NCBI GenBank assembly: GCA_963817035.1
Contig: CAWFMM010000003.1
Coordinates: forward strand, 310,001 to 374,000
DNA: 64,000 nt
Source: AC-49 sp963817035
GTDB lineage: Bacteria; Actinomycetota; Thermoleophilia; Solirubrobacterales; Solirubrobacteraceae
Direction of reading: 5' to 3'
Position numbers and translations under genes: made by a program. A model generated the notes under the pieces. The model saw only the letters and a list, made by a program, of their open reading frames with translations. It was not told where the DNA came from and did not search any database. Positions 22,317 through 31,479 of the stretch are shown here, piece after piece. How positions within the stretch are numbered: position 1 is the stretch's first letter; the number at the start of each line of letters is the position of its first letter.

Positions 22317-23419
22317 GCGACCAGGACGCGCTCGCCACCCGCGTGGTTCATGCCGGCCTGGACCCCGACCCGACGTACGGCTCGGTCATCCCCGCGATCC
22401 ATCAGACGTCGACGTTCCGCCAGCCGCACGTCGGCGAGTTCGTCGAGGACTTCGACTATGCCCGCAGCGCCAACCCGACGCGTGCCGCCCTCGAGCGCGC
22501 GCTCGGCGACCTGGAAGGCGGACATGGCACCGCGTTCTCCTCCGGCATGGCGGCCACCCACGCCGTGCTCACGGCCGTATGCTCGGCCGGCGACCACGTC
22601 GTGATCCCGGGTGACCTGTACGGCGGCACGTTCCGGCTCGTCGACAAGGTCCTCGCCCGATGGGGCCTTCGGTACACGATGGTCGATCAGACCGACCTCG
22701 ACGCGCTGGCCGCCGCGGTCCGTGACGACACGCGCCTGATCTGGGTCGAGACGCCGACGAACCCGCTGCTGAATGTGGTGAACATCGCAGCGGTGGTCGC
22801 CCGCTCCGGCGGCGCGTTCGTCGCGGTCGACAACACCTTCGCCACACCGATCAACCAGCGGCCGCTGGAGCTCGGCGCCGACGCTGTCGTGCACTCCACG
22901 ACCAAGTACCTCGCCGGCCACTCCGACACCGTCGGTGGAGCCGTGGTCACCGCGACCGAGGCCCATCACGAAGCAGTGCGCTTCGTCCAGAACGCGGTCG
23001 GCGCGGTCCCGGGTCCATTCGACGTGTTCCTCACCCACCGCGGCATACGCACGCTCGCCCTGAGGATGCGGGCCCACGCCGAGAACGCCGCCGCGGTCGT
23101 CGCCTTCCTGCACAGCGCCGACGGCGTGGCCGACGTGCGCTGGCCCGGCTTCAGCGGCATGGTCAGCTTCCGTCACCCCGACGCGAGGGGCGTGGCCGAG
23201 CGCACGCGATTGTTCACGCTCGCCGAGTCGCTGGGCGGCGTGGAGTCGCTCATCGAGGTGCCACAGGCGATGACGCATCAGTCGGTCGAGGACTCCGCCG
23301 CCGCGGTCCCCGCCGATCTCGTGCGCCTATCGGTCGGTATCGAGGACGCGGACGACCTCGTCGCGGATCTACGTACGGCCCTGGCCGGCGGCTCGGGCAC
23401 GTCGGACCAAGACGGATAG
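22313..23419 (+). CDS. Cystathionine gamma-synthase/lyase
   Basis: 368 residues, Cys/Met metabolism PLP enzyme. The PLP lysine is in HSTTKYLAGHSD. Other family motifs are YARSANPTRAALERALGDLE, FSSGMAATHAVL, VETPTNPLLNV, AVDNTFATP and VRLSVGIEDADDL. Forward synthase (O-acyl-homoserine plus cysteine) and reverse lyase activities cannot be told apart from sequence. The ATGA overlap with a beta-synthase gene favours the lyase, i.e. homocysteine to cysteine. Confidence 0.9.
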   Translation: MSDQDALATRVVHAGLDPDPTYGSVIPAIHQTSTFRQPHVGEFVEDFDYARSANPTRAALERALGDLEGGHGTAFSSGMAATHAVLTAVCSAGDHVVIPGDLYGGTFRLVDKVLARWGLRYTMVDQTDLDALAAAVRDDTRLIWVETPTNPLLNVVNIAAVVARSGGAFVAVDNTFATPINQRPLELGADAVVHSTTKYLAGHSDTVGGAVVTATEAHHEAVRFVQNAVGAVPGPFDVFLTHRGIRTLALRMRAHAENAAAVVAFLHSADGVADVRWPGFSGMVSFRHPDARGVAERTRLFTLAESLGGVESLIEVPQAMTHQSVEDSAAAVPADLVRLSVGIEDADDLVADLRTALAGGSGTSDQDG

Positions 23420-23480
23420 CTCGCCGAGGATCTCCCGCTCACGGGATTGACCGGGATCACGCAGTACCGAGCCGACCGCC

Positions 23481-23770
23481 GTGATCGCCGCCCCGACCCC
23501 GTTCGTGGCGATCAAGATCGGGATTGCGACCCCGACCAAAGGACCCGGTCTCCGGCGCCAAGCTGCCGGTACCCGCCATCTCGGCGACGGGAACCAAGCT
23601 CTCAGGGCAGCTGCTGGCCTGGACCGCCGAGTAGAACAAGCTCTCGTTCAACCAGGGCGCCAAGGTGACCGGTACCTACAAGCCCAAGACCGGAGCGTTC
23701 GTCATGACGTGGACCAAGAAGGTCACCGGCGGCCCGTTCAACGACTTCTCCGGCGTCTGGCACCGCGATG
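23481..23770 (+). pseudogene. Broken secreted-protein gene fragment
   Basis: One frame gives TAVIAAPTPFVAIKIGIATP (from about 23476); a one-base shift near 23540 gives KDPVSGAKLPVPAISATGT, then KLSGQLLAWTAE, an in-frame TAG at 23632, then NKLSFNQGAKVTGTYKPKTG and VTGGPFNDFSGVWHRD. The composition (Thr, Lys, Gly, alternating hydrophobics) suggests a secreted beta-strand domain. No start or signal peptide remains. The family is not recognised. Confidence 0.4.
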
Positions 23771-23821
23771 ACAACGCAGCGCCGAGCTCCAGCGTGAGAT
23801 CGACCGTTCACACAACGTCCC

Positions 23822-25081
23822 CTAGGCATTGCGAGCTCGGCGCCCGCGCGCGCGGGCGGCCTGACGCACCAGGTGGTCGCGCTCGGCGACGTCCGTGGCC
23901 CGACGGGCGGCATCCGCGTACGCCGTGGCGGCGGCAGGGAGGTCGCCGCCCAGCTCGTGCAGGTGGCCGCGGACGGCGTGCCACCGGTGCCGCTCGCCGA
24001 GCACCTCGCGCAGCCGGTCGGCCTCGCGCAGCCCGGCGGCGGCGCCGAGGACGTGGCCGACCGCGACCGCGCGCCCGAGCACCGCGGCGGGGTCCTGGCG
24101 CACCGGGTCCTCGCTCAGCGCAACGAGGTCGTCGTACCACGCGAGGACCTGCGGCCAGTCGGTCTCCTCGGCGCTCGCCGCGTCGTCGTGGAGGGCGGCG
24201 ATGGCGGCCTCGACCTGGTAGCGGCCGGGGCGCGCAGCGGCCAGCGCCGACTGCAGGACCCGCACGCCCTCGGCGATCTCGCGGGTGTCCCACAGGCCGC
24301 GGTCCTGCCGGTCGAGCGTGACGATGCGACCCTCTGAGTCCAGTCGCGCCGGGAGGCGGGCGTGGTTGAGGAGCATCAGTGCGAGCAGCCCGCGCGCCTC
24401 CGGTTCCTCGGTGGCGAGGGTGAGTTGGCGCGCGAGGCGGATCGCCTCGCCGGCCAGGTCCTGGGCAGGCGGGCCGGAATGCGGGCCAACATGCCCGGCC
24501 GTGTAGACGAGGTAGAGCACGCGCAGCACGACGGCGAGGTCGCCGGGCTGGTCCAGGCGGCGGGCGGGCGGGCCGGCGAGCGCGCGCTTGGCCCGGCTGA
24601 TCCGCTGCGCCATCGTCGCCTCCGGCACGTAGAAGGCGTCCGCGATCTCGCGGGTGGTGAGGCCGCCGACGGCGCGCAGGGTCAGCGCCACCTGCGAGGC
24701 GGGCGCGAGGTCGGGGTGACAGCAGCAGAAGAGCAGGAAGAGAGTGTCGTCGCCCTCCTGGGTGACGACAGGCCCGCCCGCCCGCGGCTCGGCGCCCGTC
24801 GCCTCCTCGCGGCGGTGACGGGCGGCCTCGCTGCGGCGGGCGTCGACGAGCCGCCGGGTCGCGACCGTCGCCAGCCACGCGCGCGGGTCGCGCGGCGGGT
24901 GCTCGGGCCACACCCGCAGCGCCTCCAACAGCGCCTCCTGAAGCGCGTCCTCAGCGGCATCGAAGTCCTCGCCCCGCCGCACCAGGCCCGCGAGCACCCG
25001 CGGGATCAGCTCCCGCCCGAACCCAAGCAGCACGGATTCGGGCGGGATCCCACTCACCCGTTGTGTCGGATCCTCGATCAC
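23822..25081 (-). CDS. ECF42-type RNA polymerase sigma factor with C-terminal extension
   Basis: 419 residues. Region 2 (FDAAEDALQEALLEALRVWP) and region 4 (ALTLRAVGGLTTREIADAF, then VPEATMAQRISRAKRAL) are at the N-terminal 190 residues. The remaining 220 residues are a helical TPR-like extension (YLVYTAGHVGPHSG, LMLLNHARLPARLDSEGRI, AYADAARRATDVAERDHL). This layout, with a DGPF/YCII gene next to it, defines ECF42. These have no classical anti-sigma factor; the extension is thought to control activity. The GTG start overlaps the YCII stop (GTGA). Confidence 0.9.
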   Translation of the reverse strand: MIEDPTQRVSGIPPESVLLGFGRELIPRVLAGLVRRGEDFDAAEDALQEALLEALRVWPEHPPRDPRAWLATVATRRLVDARRSEAARHRREEATGAEPRAGGPVVTQEGDDTLFLLFCCCHPDLAPASQVALTLRAVGGLTTREIADAFYVPEATMAQRISRAKRALAGPPARRLDQPGDLAVVLRVLYLVYTAGHVGPHSGPPAQDLAGEAIRLARQLTLATEEPEARGLLALMLLNHARLPARLDSEGRIVTLDRQDRGLWDTREIAEGVRVLQSALAAARPGRYQVEAAIAALHDDAASAEETDWPQVLAWYDDLVALSEDPVRQDPAAVLGRAVAVGHVLGAAAGLREADRLREVLGERHRWHAVRGHLHELGGDLPAAATAYADAARRATDVAERDHLVRQAARARGRRARNA

Positions 25082-25497
25082 TCCGCGTCAGTCATCCGCG
25101 GGGCCTCCCACATGACCTCTCGGACGTCGACCCACTCGTACAGCGGCTCCCCGGCCGGGCCGGGCTCGGACGAGACGTATGCCGCGAGCTCGACCGCGCG
25201 CTCGTGCGACGCGACGTCGATCATGAACCAGCCCGCCACGAGATCGCTGGTCTCGGGCAGCGGCCCGTCGGTGGTTACCGGCGCGGCGTCCGGGCCGCCG
25301 TAACGCACCCAGGTCTGGGCCGGAGTGAGGGCCCGCGCGTCGACGTACTCGCCGCTCTCCTGGAGCAGCTCGCGGACGTGGCGCTGGAAGGCGATGTGCG
25401 CGTCGACGTCCTCGGGCGCCCACTGATCCATCGGGGGGAAGGGATGGTGGGGCTCCGGGCCGCCGCGGTAATGCTTGAGAAGCAGGTACTTCGGCAT
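25078..25497 (-). CDS. YCII/DGPF-domain protein, ECF42 partner
   Basis: 139 residues: MPKYLLLKHYRGGP at the start, the DGPF-type motif in VTTDGPLPETSDLVAGWFMI, and the conserved ASHERAVELAAYVSSEPG helix. The frame is open further upstream, but the ATG at 25497 gives the family start, with AGGAG upstream (GGAGACCACCATG). DGPF proteins are the conserved genomic partners and probable targets of ECF42 sigma factors. Their biochemical role is not known. Confidence 0.88.
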   Translation of the reverse strand: MPKYLLLKHYRGGPEPHHPFPPMDQWAPEDVDAHIAFQRHVRELLQESGEYVDARALTPAQTWVRYGGPDAAPVTTDGPLPETSDLVAGWFMIDVASHERAVELAAYVSSEPGPAGEPLYEWVDVREVMWEAPRMTDAE

Positions 25498-26137
25498 GGT
25501 GGTCTCCTGGTGTCGTGGACCGCGCCTGTCGTGGCCCTTCACCTGGTGAGCGGAGCCGGTCATGGCTTCTCGACATGAAATCACTCATCTGGCTCGAGAC
25601 TGAGCGCCGCGCAGACCGCGACGTCATGCGCCGCGACGGCCTGACGCCCGCGACCTGAACGCGGACGCCGTCGCGCTCAGAAGAGCCTCGCGAAGCTCGA
25701 GCTCGACACCGCCAATGGCGCCTGAGGCCGGACCCCGGCGACGTCATCCGCCCGTCGGCCGTCAACGCACGCCAAGTGTCATCGGTTGCTCCTTTTCTCG
25801 ATGTCTGCGGACTCAGAGGCGAACTTCCGGCATCCTTTGCTACAGGATCCTTTACCACCGTAGACTCACGGGCGGCTTTCTGAAGACCGAGCGTGGAAGA
25901 GACCAGCACGTGATCGCGAGATCGGTTCCGAGATGACAACGACGCACCGCGCTCGGTGCTCCCCCTCCACGGACGGATGAGGCCCCAAGTCGCTCGGCAG
26001 CGCGTCTCCGGTCACCTCGTTGTCCCCGCGTTCGTCGGCGTCCGCGTTGTGCGTGGCGAGCGCGCGGCCGCACGCTCGCCACGTGGGGGCAGGTCCGGTA
26101 CGGTATTCCAGCAACCCAGGAGAGAGAGCGAGGGCCC
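25498..26137. other. Long gene-free stretch
   Basis: About 640 nt where I see no credible gene on either strand; open frames are short, Arg/Ser-rich and lack ribosome sites. It contains ACCGTAG at 25857 and TACGGTA at 26099, members of the motif shared by promoters of the catabolic region, and an AT-richer patch at 25790-25870 that may hold a promoter. Confidence 0.5.
26099..26105. promoter_or_regulatory. TACGGTA motif before the CMD-family gene
   Basis: Exact copy of the TACCGTA/TACGGTA heptamer found in several promoters of the catabolic region, 33 nt before the ATG at 26138. Function is inferred from recurrence. Confidence 0.35.
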
Positions 26138-26689
26138 ATGCCGCTGCGTATTGAGCTGCCCGAAGGGGCGCAGGCGCCGATCCACATCCATGAGAGCCAC
26201 GGGAGTCCCGCCCTGCGGAAGGCCCGCATGGACGTCTTTCAAACGATCTACAACGCGCCGGAGACCACGATCAGCCTGCGCGAGCGTGAGGCCATGCGCT
26301 TTCCGCTCACGGTCGTGATGGGCTGCGACGTCTGCAACGGCTATCGGATGTGGCGCGACTGGCCGGGGTACACCGGGGAGCCGATCCCCGAGGAGTTCTA
26401 TGCTGCGGCCGAGGTCAAGGATCTCTCCTACTCCGGGTTCTCCGATCGCGAGCGCATCCTGATCCAGTTCGTCACGAAGTTCGACACGGAGATCGACACG
26501 ATCAACGAGGACGACGAGCTCTGGGACGAGTTGCAGGCGCTGTTCTCCGAGGAGGAGATCGGCGACATCATCATCATGGCCGGGGCCTGGCTGGGCTTCG
26601 GCCGCGGACTCAAGGCCCTCGGCGTCGGGCACGCCTGCTCGCTGCCGCAGCGCGGGGCCGCCCCAGCGGTCACGGCCGCGTCGGCCTAG
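26138..26689 (+). CDS. Carboxymuconolactone decarboxylase/AhpD-fold protein
   Basis: 183 residues. The CMD/AhpD core is recognisable by the redox-type pair in VVMGCDVCNGYRMW (CxxC) after EREAMRFPLT, followed by LSYSGFSDRERILIQFVTKF, LQALFSEEEIGDIIIMAGAW and LGFGRGLKALGVGHAC. AhpD-like members are peroxidase partners; CMD members act in protocatechuate breakdown. The CxxC favours a redox role. GGAGAGAGAG lies 9-18 nt upstream. It opens the catabolic region and is followed by the MetE-like gene. Confidence 0.8.
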   Translation: MPLRIELPEGAQAPIHIHESHGSPALRKARMDVFQTIYNAPETTISLREREAMRFPLTVVMGCDVCNGYRMWRDWPGYTGEPIPEEFYAAAEVKDLSYSGFSDRERILIQFVTKFDTEIDTINEDDELWDELQALFSEEEIGDIIIMAGAWLGFGRGLKALGVGHACSLPQRGAAPAVTAASA

Positions 26690-26836
26690 CTGTTCGCCCC
26701 GGAAGAACGCGGGGCCTTGACAAATTGAAACGACCGCGCGGCGCGCGGCCTCTGCGAGTCGCCGCTTGGGGTGGGCGGACCATGCCCGCGGTGAGGCTGG
26801 CGGCGACGTCGGCCCGGTCGATCGAGAAGCTCTGGC
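26690..26836 (-). pseudogene. Antisense remnant of a TPP-decarboxylase alpha-subunit gene
   Basis: On the minus strand 26774-26835 reads QSFSIDRADVAASLTAGMVR, identical at every base to codons of the intact gene at 44546-45094. After a frame change it goes on as RLAEAARRAVVSICQGPAFF, which fits the end of a TPP pyrimidine domain but not the intact copy. No start, stop or upstream half is present. It looks like the tail of a deleted paralogue lying between the CMD and MetE-like genes. Confidence 0.55.
26774..26835 (+). repeat. 62-nt perfect inverted repeat, copy 1
   Basis: Identical base for base to the reverse complement of 44965-45026. Outside these limits similarity falls away quickly on both sides. 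Confidence 0.85.
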
Positions 26837-26862
26837 GGCATCGCGTCTAAAGGAGAACCATC

Positions 26863-28032
26863 ATGGGCCCGAGCCCCGATCGCATCTTGACCACCCACGT
26901 CGGTAGCCTGCCGCGGCCGAAGGCGCTGCGCGACGTGCTGATGCACGGCGCCAGCGGGAGGCCGGACGAGGCGTTCCTGGAGCAGGTGCGCGCCGCGGTC
27001 GTCGACGTCGTCGAGCGCCAGGTTCGGGCCGGGATCGACATCGTCAGCGACGGCGAGATGGGTCGGCCCGGCTACATCCTCTACATCGCGGACCGCCTGG
27101 CCGGGGTGACGCTCGAGGCGAGCGCGGCCGGCACGGAGCGGATGATTCCGTCCGACCTGCTCGCTCACCCGGATGCGATCGAGTTCGCGCTCACTGGGGT
27201 AGAGGAGGCCGCGCAAGAGGGGCTGCTGCGGGACGAGGTGACGACGATCGTCAACAGCGGCCCGGTGTCCTACGGTCATCCCGAGCGTCTGGACGCGTCG
27301 CTCGCGATGTTCTCAGCCGCGCTGGAGCCGCACGGGGCGCGCGGCTTCGTCTCGGCGGTGTCGCCGTTCGTCGCCGGGATGATGCGCCTCGACCACTACG
27401 CCGACCGCGGCGAGCTGTTGACCGACCTCACGCAGGCGTTCGCGGTGGAGTACCGGAGGGTCGTCGACGCCGGGTTCACGCTACAGATCGACCTGCCCGA
27501 GGCCACCGCCAAGCACTATGCCGCAAACGACATGCCGATCGACGAATGGCGCGCGATCGTGCAGAACGGGATCGGCTACCTGAACACGGCGCTGGAGGGC
27601 ATCGACCCCGACCGTGTCCGCGTCCACCTGTGTTGGGCCAACTACCCGGGCCCGCACGACACCGATATGCCGCTGCGTGAGGTGCTCGACCTCGTCTACG
27701 GCATCAACGCGAACGGCATCGCTCTCGAGGCGGCCAACCCGCGCCACGAGCACGAGTGGAAGGTCTTCGAGGAGCTGCCGCTGCCCGCGGGCAAGTACGT
27801 GATCGCGGGCGTGGTCGACACCTGCTCGCTCTTCGTCGAGCACCCCGAGGTCGTCGCCCAGCGCCTCGAGCGCTACGCGAGCGTCGTGGGTCGTGAGAAC
27901 GTGGTCGCCGGCAGCGACTGCGGCTTCGGCTCCTCGGCGGGCCGCATCAACCTGCCCGAGAGCGTCGTCTGGTCCAAGCTCGAGTCGATCGGCGAGGGCG
28001 CGCGGCTGGCGAGCGAGCGGCTCTGGGCTTAA
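26863..28032 (+). CDS. MetE-like (cobalamin-independent methionine synthase II) family protein
   Basis: 389 residues, a single TIM barrel like the C-terminal half of MetE. It opens with RILTTHVGSLPRP. The zinc/thiol site is seen in RVRVHLCWANYPGPHD (His-x-Cys) and VVAGSDCGFGSSAGR (second Cys). Related stand-alone proteins include epoxyalkane:coenzyme M transferase and other thiol alkyl transferases, and true methionine synthesis is unlikely because the N-terminal folate half is missing. AAAGGAG lies 9 nt before the ATG. Its partner thiol is unknown. Confidence 0.82.
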   Translation: MGPSPDRILTTHVGSLPRPKALRDVLMHGASGRPDEAFLEQVRAAVVDVVERQVRAGIDIVSDGEMGRPGYILYIADRLAGVTLEASAAGTERMIPSDLLAHPDAIEFALTGVEEAAQEGLLRDEVTTIVNSGPVSYGHPERLDASLAMFSAALEPHGARGFVSAVSPFVAGMMRLDHYADRGELLTDLTQAFAVEYRRVVDAGFTLQIDLPEATAKHYAANDMPIDEWRAIVQNGIGYLNTALEGIDPDRVRVHLCWANYPGPHDTDMPLREVLDLVYGINANGIALEAANPRHEHEWKVFEELPLPAGKYVIAGVVDTCSLFVEHPEVVAQRLERYASVVGRENVVAGSDCGFGSSAGRINLPESVVWSKLESIGEGARLASERLWA

Positions 28033-28044
28033 GACGCTGTTCGA

Positions 28045-29520
28045 TCACCCGAGCCGGAACGGGTCTCGAGTGGCGCCGCTCAGCTCGACCCAGACGGCTT
28101 TCGTCTCGGTGTATTCGTACACCGCATCCGCGCCGTTCTCGCGACCCCAACCGCTGTGCTTGTAGCCACCGAACGGGACGCCCGGCGCCACGACGCGATA
28201 CGAGTTGATCCAGACGCTCCCGGCCTTCACTGCCGCCGCCACGCGGTGCGCGCGCTGAATGTCCTTTGTCCAGACCCCGGCGCCGAGCCCATACCGAGAG
28301 TCGTTGGCGATCAGGACGGCATCGGCCTCGTCGTCGAACGGCAGCACCGCCAGCACAGGCCCGAAGACCTCCTCCTGCGCGATCCGGGTCGAGCGCCCGA
28401 CGTCCGTCAGGATCGTCGGCTCGAAGAACAGCCCCCCCAGTCCGTCGGGGATCTGTCCCCCGTGGGCGACGCGGGCACCGTCACCGATGGCGTCGCGGAC
28501 GAATCCCTCCACGGTTCGAAGCTGTGCGGCGTTGGCCAGCGGCCCCATCTCGCTGGCGGCGTCCATCGGGTCGCCGAGCACGATGTCCCGAGCACGCTCA
28601 CTGAGGCGCTCGACGAACTCGTCGTGGATCGCGCGCTCGACCAGCAGACGGGAGCCGGCGATGCACGTCTGTCCGGTCGCCGCGAAGATCCCGGCCACGA
28701 CGCCGTTCAGCGCCGCGTCGAGGTCGGCGTCCGCAAACACGATGTTCGCTGACTTGCCCCCCAGCTCGAGCGAGACGCGCGTGAGGTTGCTGATCGCGGC
28801 CTTGCCCACCTCGATGCCGACCGCGGTCGAGCCGGTGAACGCCACTTTGCTGACCCCGGGATGGGACACCAGCGCCTGTGAGATCGCTGCTCCCTGGCTC
28901 GTGATCGCGTTGAACGTCCCAGGAGGGAAGCCTGCCTCCTCGACGCGTTTTGCGAACTCCAACAGCGAGATCGGGGTGTAGTCGGAGGGCTTCGCGACGA
29001 AGCTGCACCCTGCCGCGAGCGCCGGGGCGAGCTTCCACGTCATCAGCAGCAGCGGGGAGTTCCACGGAGCAATGCCCGCCACGACCCCGATCGGCTCGTG
29101 GCGGCTGTAGATCATGAAATTCGGACGATCGGAGGCGATGAGATCGCCGGCGAGTTTGTCGGCGACACCCGCGAAGTAGCGATACCACTCAGGCAGGTAC
29201 GCCATCTGCCCGCCCATCTCGCGCAGGAGTTTGCCGTTGTCGCGCGTCTCGACCTCGGCCAACGCCTGCGCATCACGTTCGAGGATGTCTGCGAGGCGTC
29301 GAAGAAGCTGACTGCGCTGCGCCCCGGTCATCAGGCCCCACTCGCCGTCCATCGCGGCTTGGGCCGCGGCCACCGCCCGGTCCAGGTCGTCGGTGCCGGC
29401 GTCCGGCGCGTACGCCCAGTTCTCTTGGGTGTACGGGTTGAGCGTGGCGAAGACCGCGCCGTCCTGCGCCTCGGACCACTCGCCACCGATGAACATCTTG
29501 TACCGCGGCAGGTCATCCAC
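28045..29520 (-). CDS. NAD(P)-dependent aldehyde dehydrogenase
   Basis: 491 residues. The ALDH motifs are PWNSPLLLMTWKLAPALAAG, the cofactor loop FTGSTAVG, the catalytic Glu in VSLELGGKSANIV and the catalytic Cys in FAATGQTCIAGSR; EEVFGPVLAVLPFD and PFGGYKHSGWGREN follow. It oxidises an aldehyde to its acid. I chose GTG 29520 (VDDLPRYKMFIGGEW); the ATG at the Met eight codons later would also work. The 8-nt overlap with the CoA-transferase gene means they are co-transcribed. Confidence 0.92.
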   Translation of the reverse strand: MDDLPRYKMFIGGEWSEAQDGAVFATLNPYTQENWAYAPDAGTDDLDRAVAAAQAAMDGEWGLMTGAQRSQLLRRLADILERDAQALAEVETRDNGKLLREMGGQMAYLPEWYRYFAGVADKLAGDLIASDRPNFMIYSRHEPIGVVAGIAPWNSPLLLMTWKLAPALAAGCSFVAKPSDYTPISLLEFAKRVEEAGFPPGTFNAITSQGAAISQALVSHPGVSKVAFTGSTAVGIEVGKAAISNLTRVSLELGGKSANIVFADADLDAALNGVVAGIFAATGQTCIAGSRLLVERAIHDEFVERLSERARDIVLGDPMDAASEMGPLANAAQLRTVEGFVRDAIGDGARVAHGGQIPDGLGGLFFEPTILTDVGRSTRIAQEEVFGPVLAVLPFDDEADAVLIANDSRYGLGAGVWTKDIQRAHRVAAAVKAGSVWINSYRVVAPGVPFGGYKHSGWGRENGADAVYEYTETKAVWVELSGATRDPFRLG

Positions 29521-30757
29521 GCGGGCCTGCCTCCTCTCGCTGATCGCCGGCTGGGGTCTCGATGACCCCCGCTGCGGAAAGCTCTCGCAGTCGCTCGTCG
29601 GAATAGCCACAGATGGAGCGCAACAACTCGACCGTGTCTGCCCCGCGCGACGGTCCGCCCGCGGGCGCGGTCTCGTCGTGATCGAAGCGCAGCGGCGACC
29701 GCACCTGGCGCACCGTCCCGAGGCGCGGGTGGGTGTGCTCGACGACCAGGCCGCGAGCCTCGGCCTGACGATCGGCCAGCGCCTCACCGAGCGAGTTCAC
29801 CGGGCCGCAAGGGACGCCGCTCGCCTCGAACGCTCCGAGCAACTCCACCGTGGTGGCGGTCCGCGTCCGTGCGGCGAGGATCTCGACCAACGGCTCCCGA
29901 TTCTCGCGTCGGGCAGCGAAGTCGGCAAAGCGGGGATCGCCGAGAAGCTCTTCGGCATGCAGACACCGGGCCAGGCGTTCCCAGAACTTCTGCTTGGCGC
30001 ACGCGACGACGATCCAGCCGTCCGACGTCGGCAACATCTGAAACGGCACGATCGACGGATGCGCAGACCAGGCGAGTCGCTCCGGCTCGAAGTCCCGGCT
30101 GGCGACCCACGTGGCGAGGTAGTTCGTCAGTGAGAGCGCGCTCTCGAACAGCGAGATGTCGCAGTCACACCCTTGTCCGGTGGCACCGGCCTGATGAAGG
30201 CCCGCCAGAATCGCGAGCGCGGCGACGTACCCGCCGGCGAAGTCGACGAGTGACAGACCGCTCTTGGCCGGCGGTCCGTCGGGTTCGCCGGTGAGCGACA
30301 TCCAGCCGGACAGCGCCTGGATCGTGTAGTCGTACGCCGGCTGGTCGGCTCGAGGCCCCGTGCGGCCAAACCCGGTCAACGAGCAGCAGACGACGCGCGG
30401 GTTGACGGCCTTCAGCGACTCGAAGTCCAGGCCCAGCTTGACGGGCAGGTCGCCGCGCAGGTTGCAGAACACGACGTCCGATCCGCGGACGAGATCGCGC
30501 AGCACATCGCGTCCGTCATCCATCCGCATATTCAGCGAGATGCTGCGCTTGCCACGGTTGAAGGCCTCGAAGAAGAGCGAGTCGCCGGCCTCCGCGAACG
30601 GCGGGACGGTCCGGGCGACGTCGCCACCCACGGTCGGGTCCTCGATCTTGATCACCTCGGCTCCCATGTCGGCGAGCTGCATGGTCGCCCAGGGGCCCGC
30701 TCCGTACTGCTCGACCGCCACGACCCGCACGCCACTGAGTGGCCGTCGAGGCGCCAT
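29513..30757 (-). CDS. CaiB/BaiF family CoA-transferase
   Basis: 414 residues, full length for class III CoA-transferases, which move CoA between carboxylic acids. N-terminal LSGVRVVAVEQYGAGPWATM, the DMGAEVIKIEDP strand, VVCCSLTGFGRTGP, YDYTIQALSGWMSLTGEPDG and the C-terminal GVPCGPVNSLGEAL are all present. It probably activates the acid made by the aldehyde dehydrogenase that overlaps its 3' end by 8 nt. The donor and acceptor are unknown. Confidence 0.9.
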   Translation of the reverse strand: MAPRRPLSGVRVVAVEQYGAGPWATMQLADMGAEVIKIEDPTVGGDVARTVPPFAEAGDSLFFEAFNRGKRSISLNMRMDDGRDVLRDLVRGSDVVFCNLRGDLPVKLGLDFESLKAVNPRVVCCSLTGFGRTGPRADQPAYDYTIQALSGWMSLTGEPDGPPAKSGLSLVDFAGGYVAALAILAGLHQAGATGQGCDCDISLFESALSLTNYLATWVASRDFEPERLAWSAHPSIVPFQMLPTSDGWIVVACAKQKFWERLARCLHAEELLGDPRFADFAARRENREPLVEILAARTRTATTVELLGAFEASGVPCGPVNSLGEALADRQAEARGLVVEHTHPRLGTVRQVRSPLRFDHDETAPAGGPSRGADTVELLRSICGYSDERLRELSAAGVIETPAGDQREEAGPRG

Positions 30758-30829
30758 CAACAAGACCGCGGAAGCTGGAGCTCGTGCTGGGCCACGAAAC
30801 TGAGCACGAGATCGTTGCTCACGGGCGCG

Positions 30830-31345
30830 TCATCCCACCGATGCGGCCATCGCCGCCACGCTCGGGGTCTCGCCGCGCTCGATCCACGCCTCGACCGACG
30901 GGCGCATCGCCTCGCTCATGTACTCGACCATCAGCCCGGTCTCCGGCGAGCGCTTGGTCCAGCACACCAACGTCTTGCCCGCGGGCGTGACCATCCGCGC
31001 CTCGGTGCCGATGCCCTTGCGCGTCAGCTCGGCGATGACCGCGTCGACGTCGGGCACGAACAGGCCGACGTGCTGGAGGCCGAGCCCATGGCGCTCGATC
31101 GAGTGCATGCCTTTGCCCGTGGCCTCGCCGAGCTCGTAGTACGGCGGCCCGTCGACCGAGAAAGAGAGGTGGGATTCGCTGTCGTGCGGCTCCTCGTCGC
31201 CGAAGTACCCGGGGTCGATGCGGCCGTGGGTCGTGACCCACCGCGACTCGCGGAACCTGATCCCCATGACGTCCGAGAACCAGGCGATTGCCTTGTTCAT
31301 GTCCGGCACCAGCAGGCCGACGTGGTGGTAGGTGGGTTCGGTCAT
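30830..31345 (-). CDS. VOC family protein (methylmalonyl-CoA epimerase/dioxygenase-like)
   Basis: 171 residues with two beta-alpha-beta modules: YHHVGLLVPDMNKAIAWFSD and LGLQHVGLFVPDVDAVIAEL. The metal ligands His8 (HHVG), the His in LQHVG and the Glu in GLMVEYMSE are in place. It could be an extradiol dioxygenase-like or epimerase-like enzyme. A C-terminal helix (RPSVEAWIERGET) follows the core. It is divergent from the ADH at 31480. Confidence 0.8.
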   Translation of the reverse strand: MTEPTYHHVGLLVPDMNKAIAWFSDVMGIRFRESRWVTTHGRIDPGYFGDEEPHDSESHLSFSVDGPPYYELGEATGKGMHSIERHGLGLQHVGLFVPDVDAVIAELTRKGIGTEARMVTPAGKTLVCWTKRSPETGLMVEYMSEAMRPSVEAWIERGETPSVAAMAASVG

Positions 31346-31479
31346 TCCGGCAGCTCCCGTCGTCGACTATTGATCGAGGTTCCCCTAGATTACGCTCTGG
31401 AGCTCGCGTCGCACGCCGACGGCACCGGCGCGCCGGCGCCGTCCCCCTCGTCCGACTCGTAGTAGGTATGGTAAGCCGC

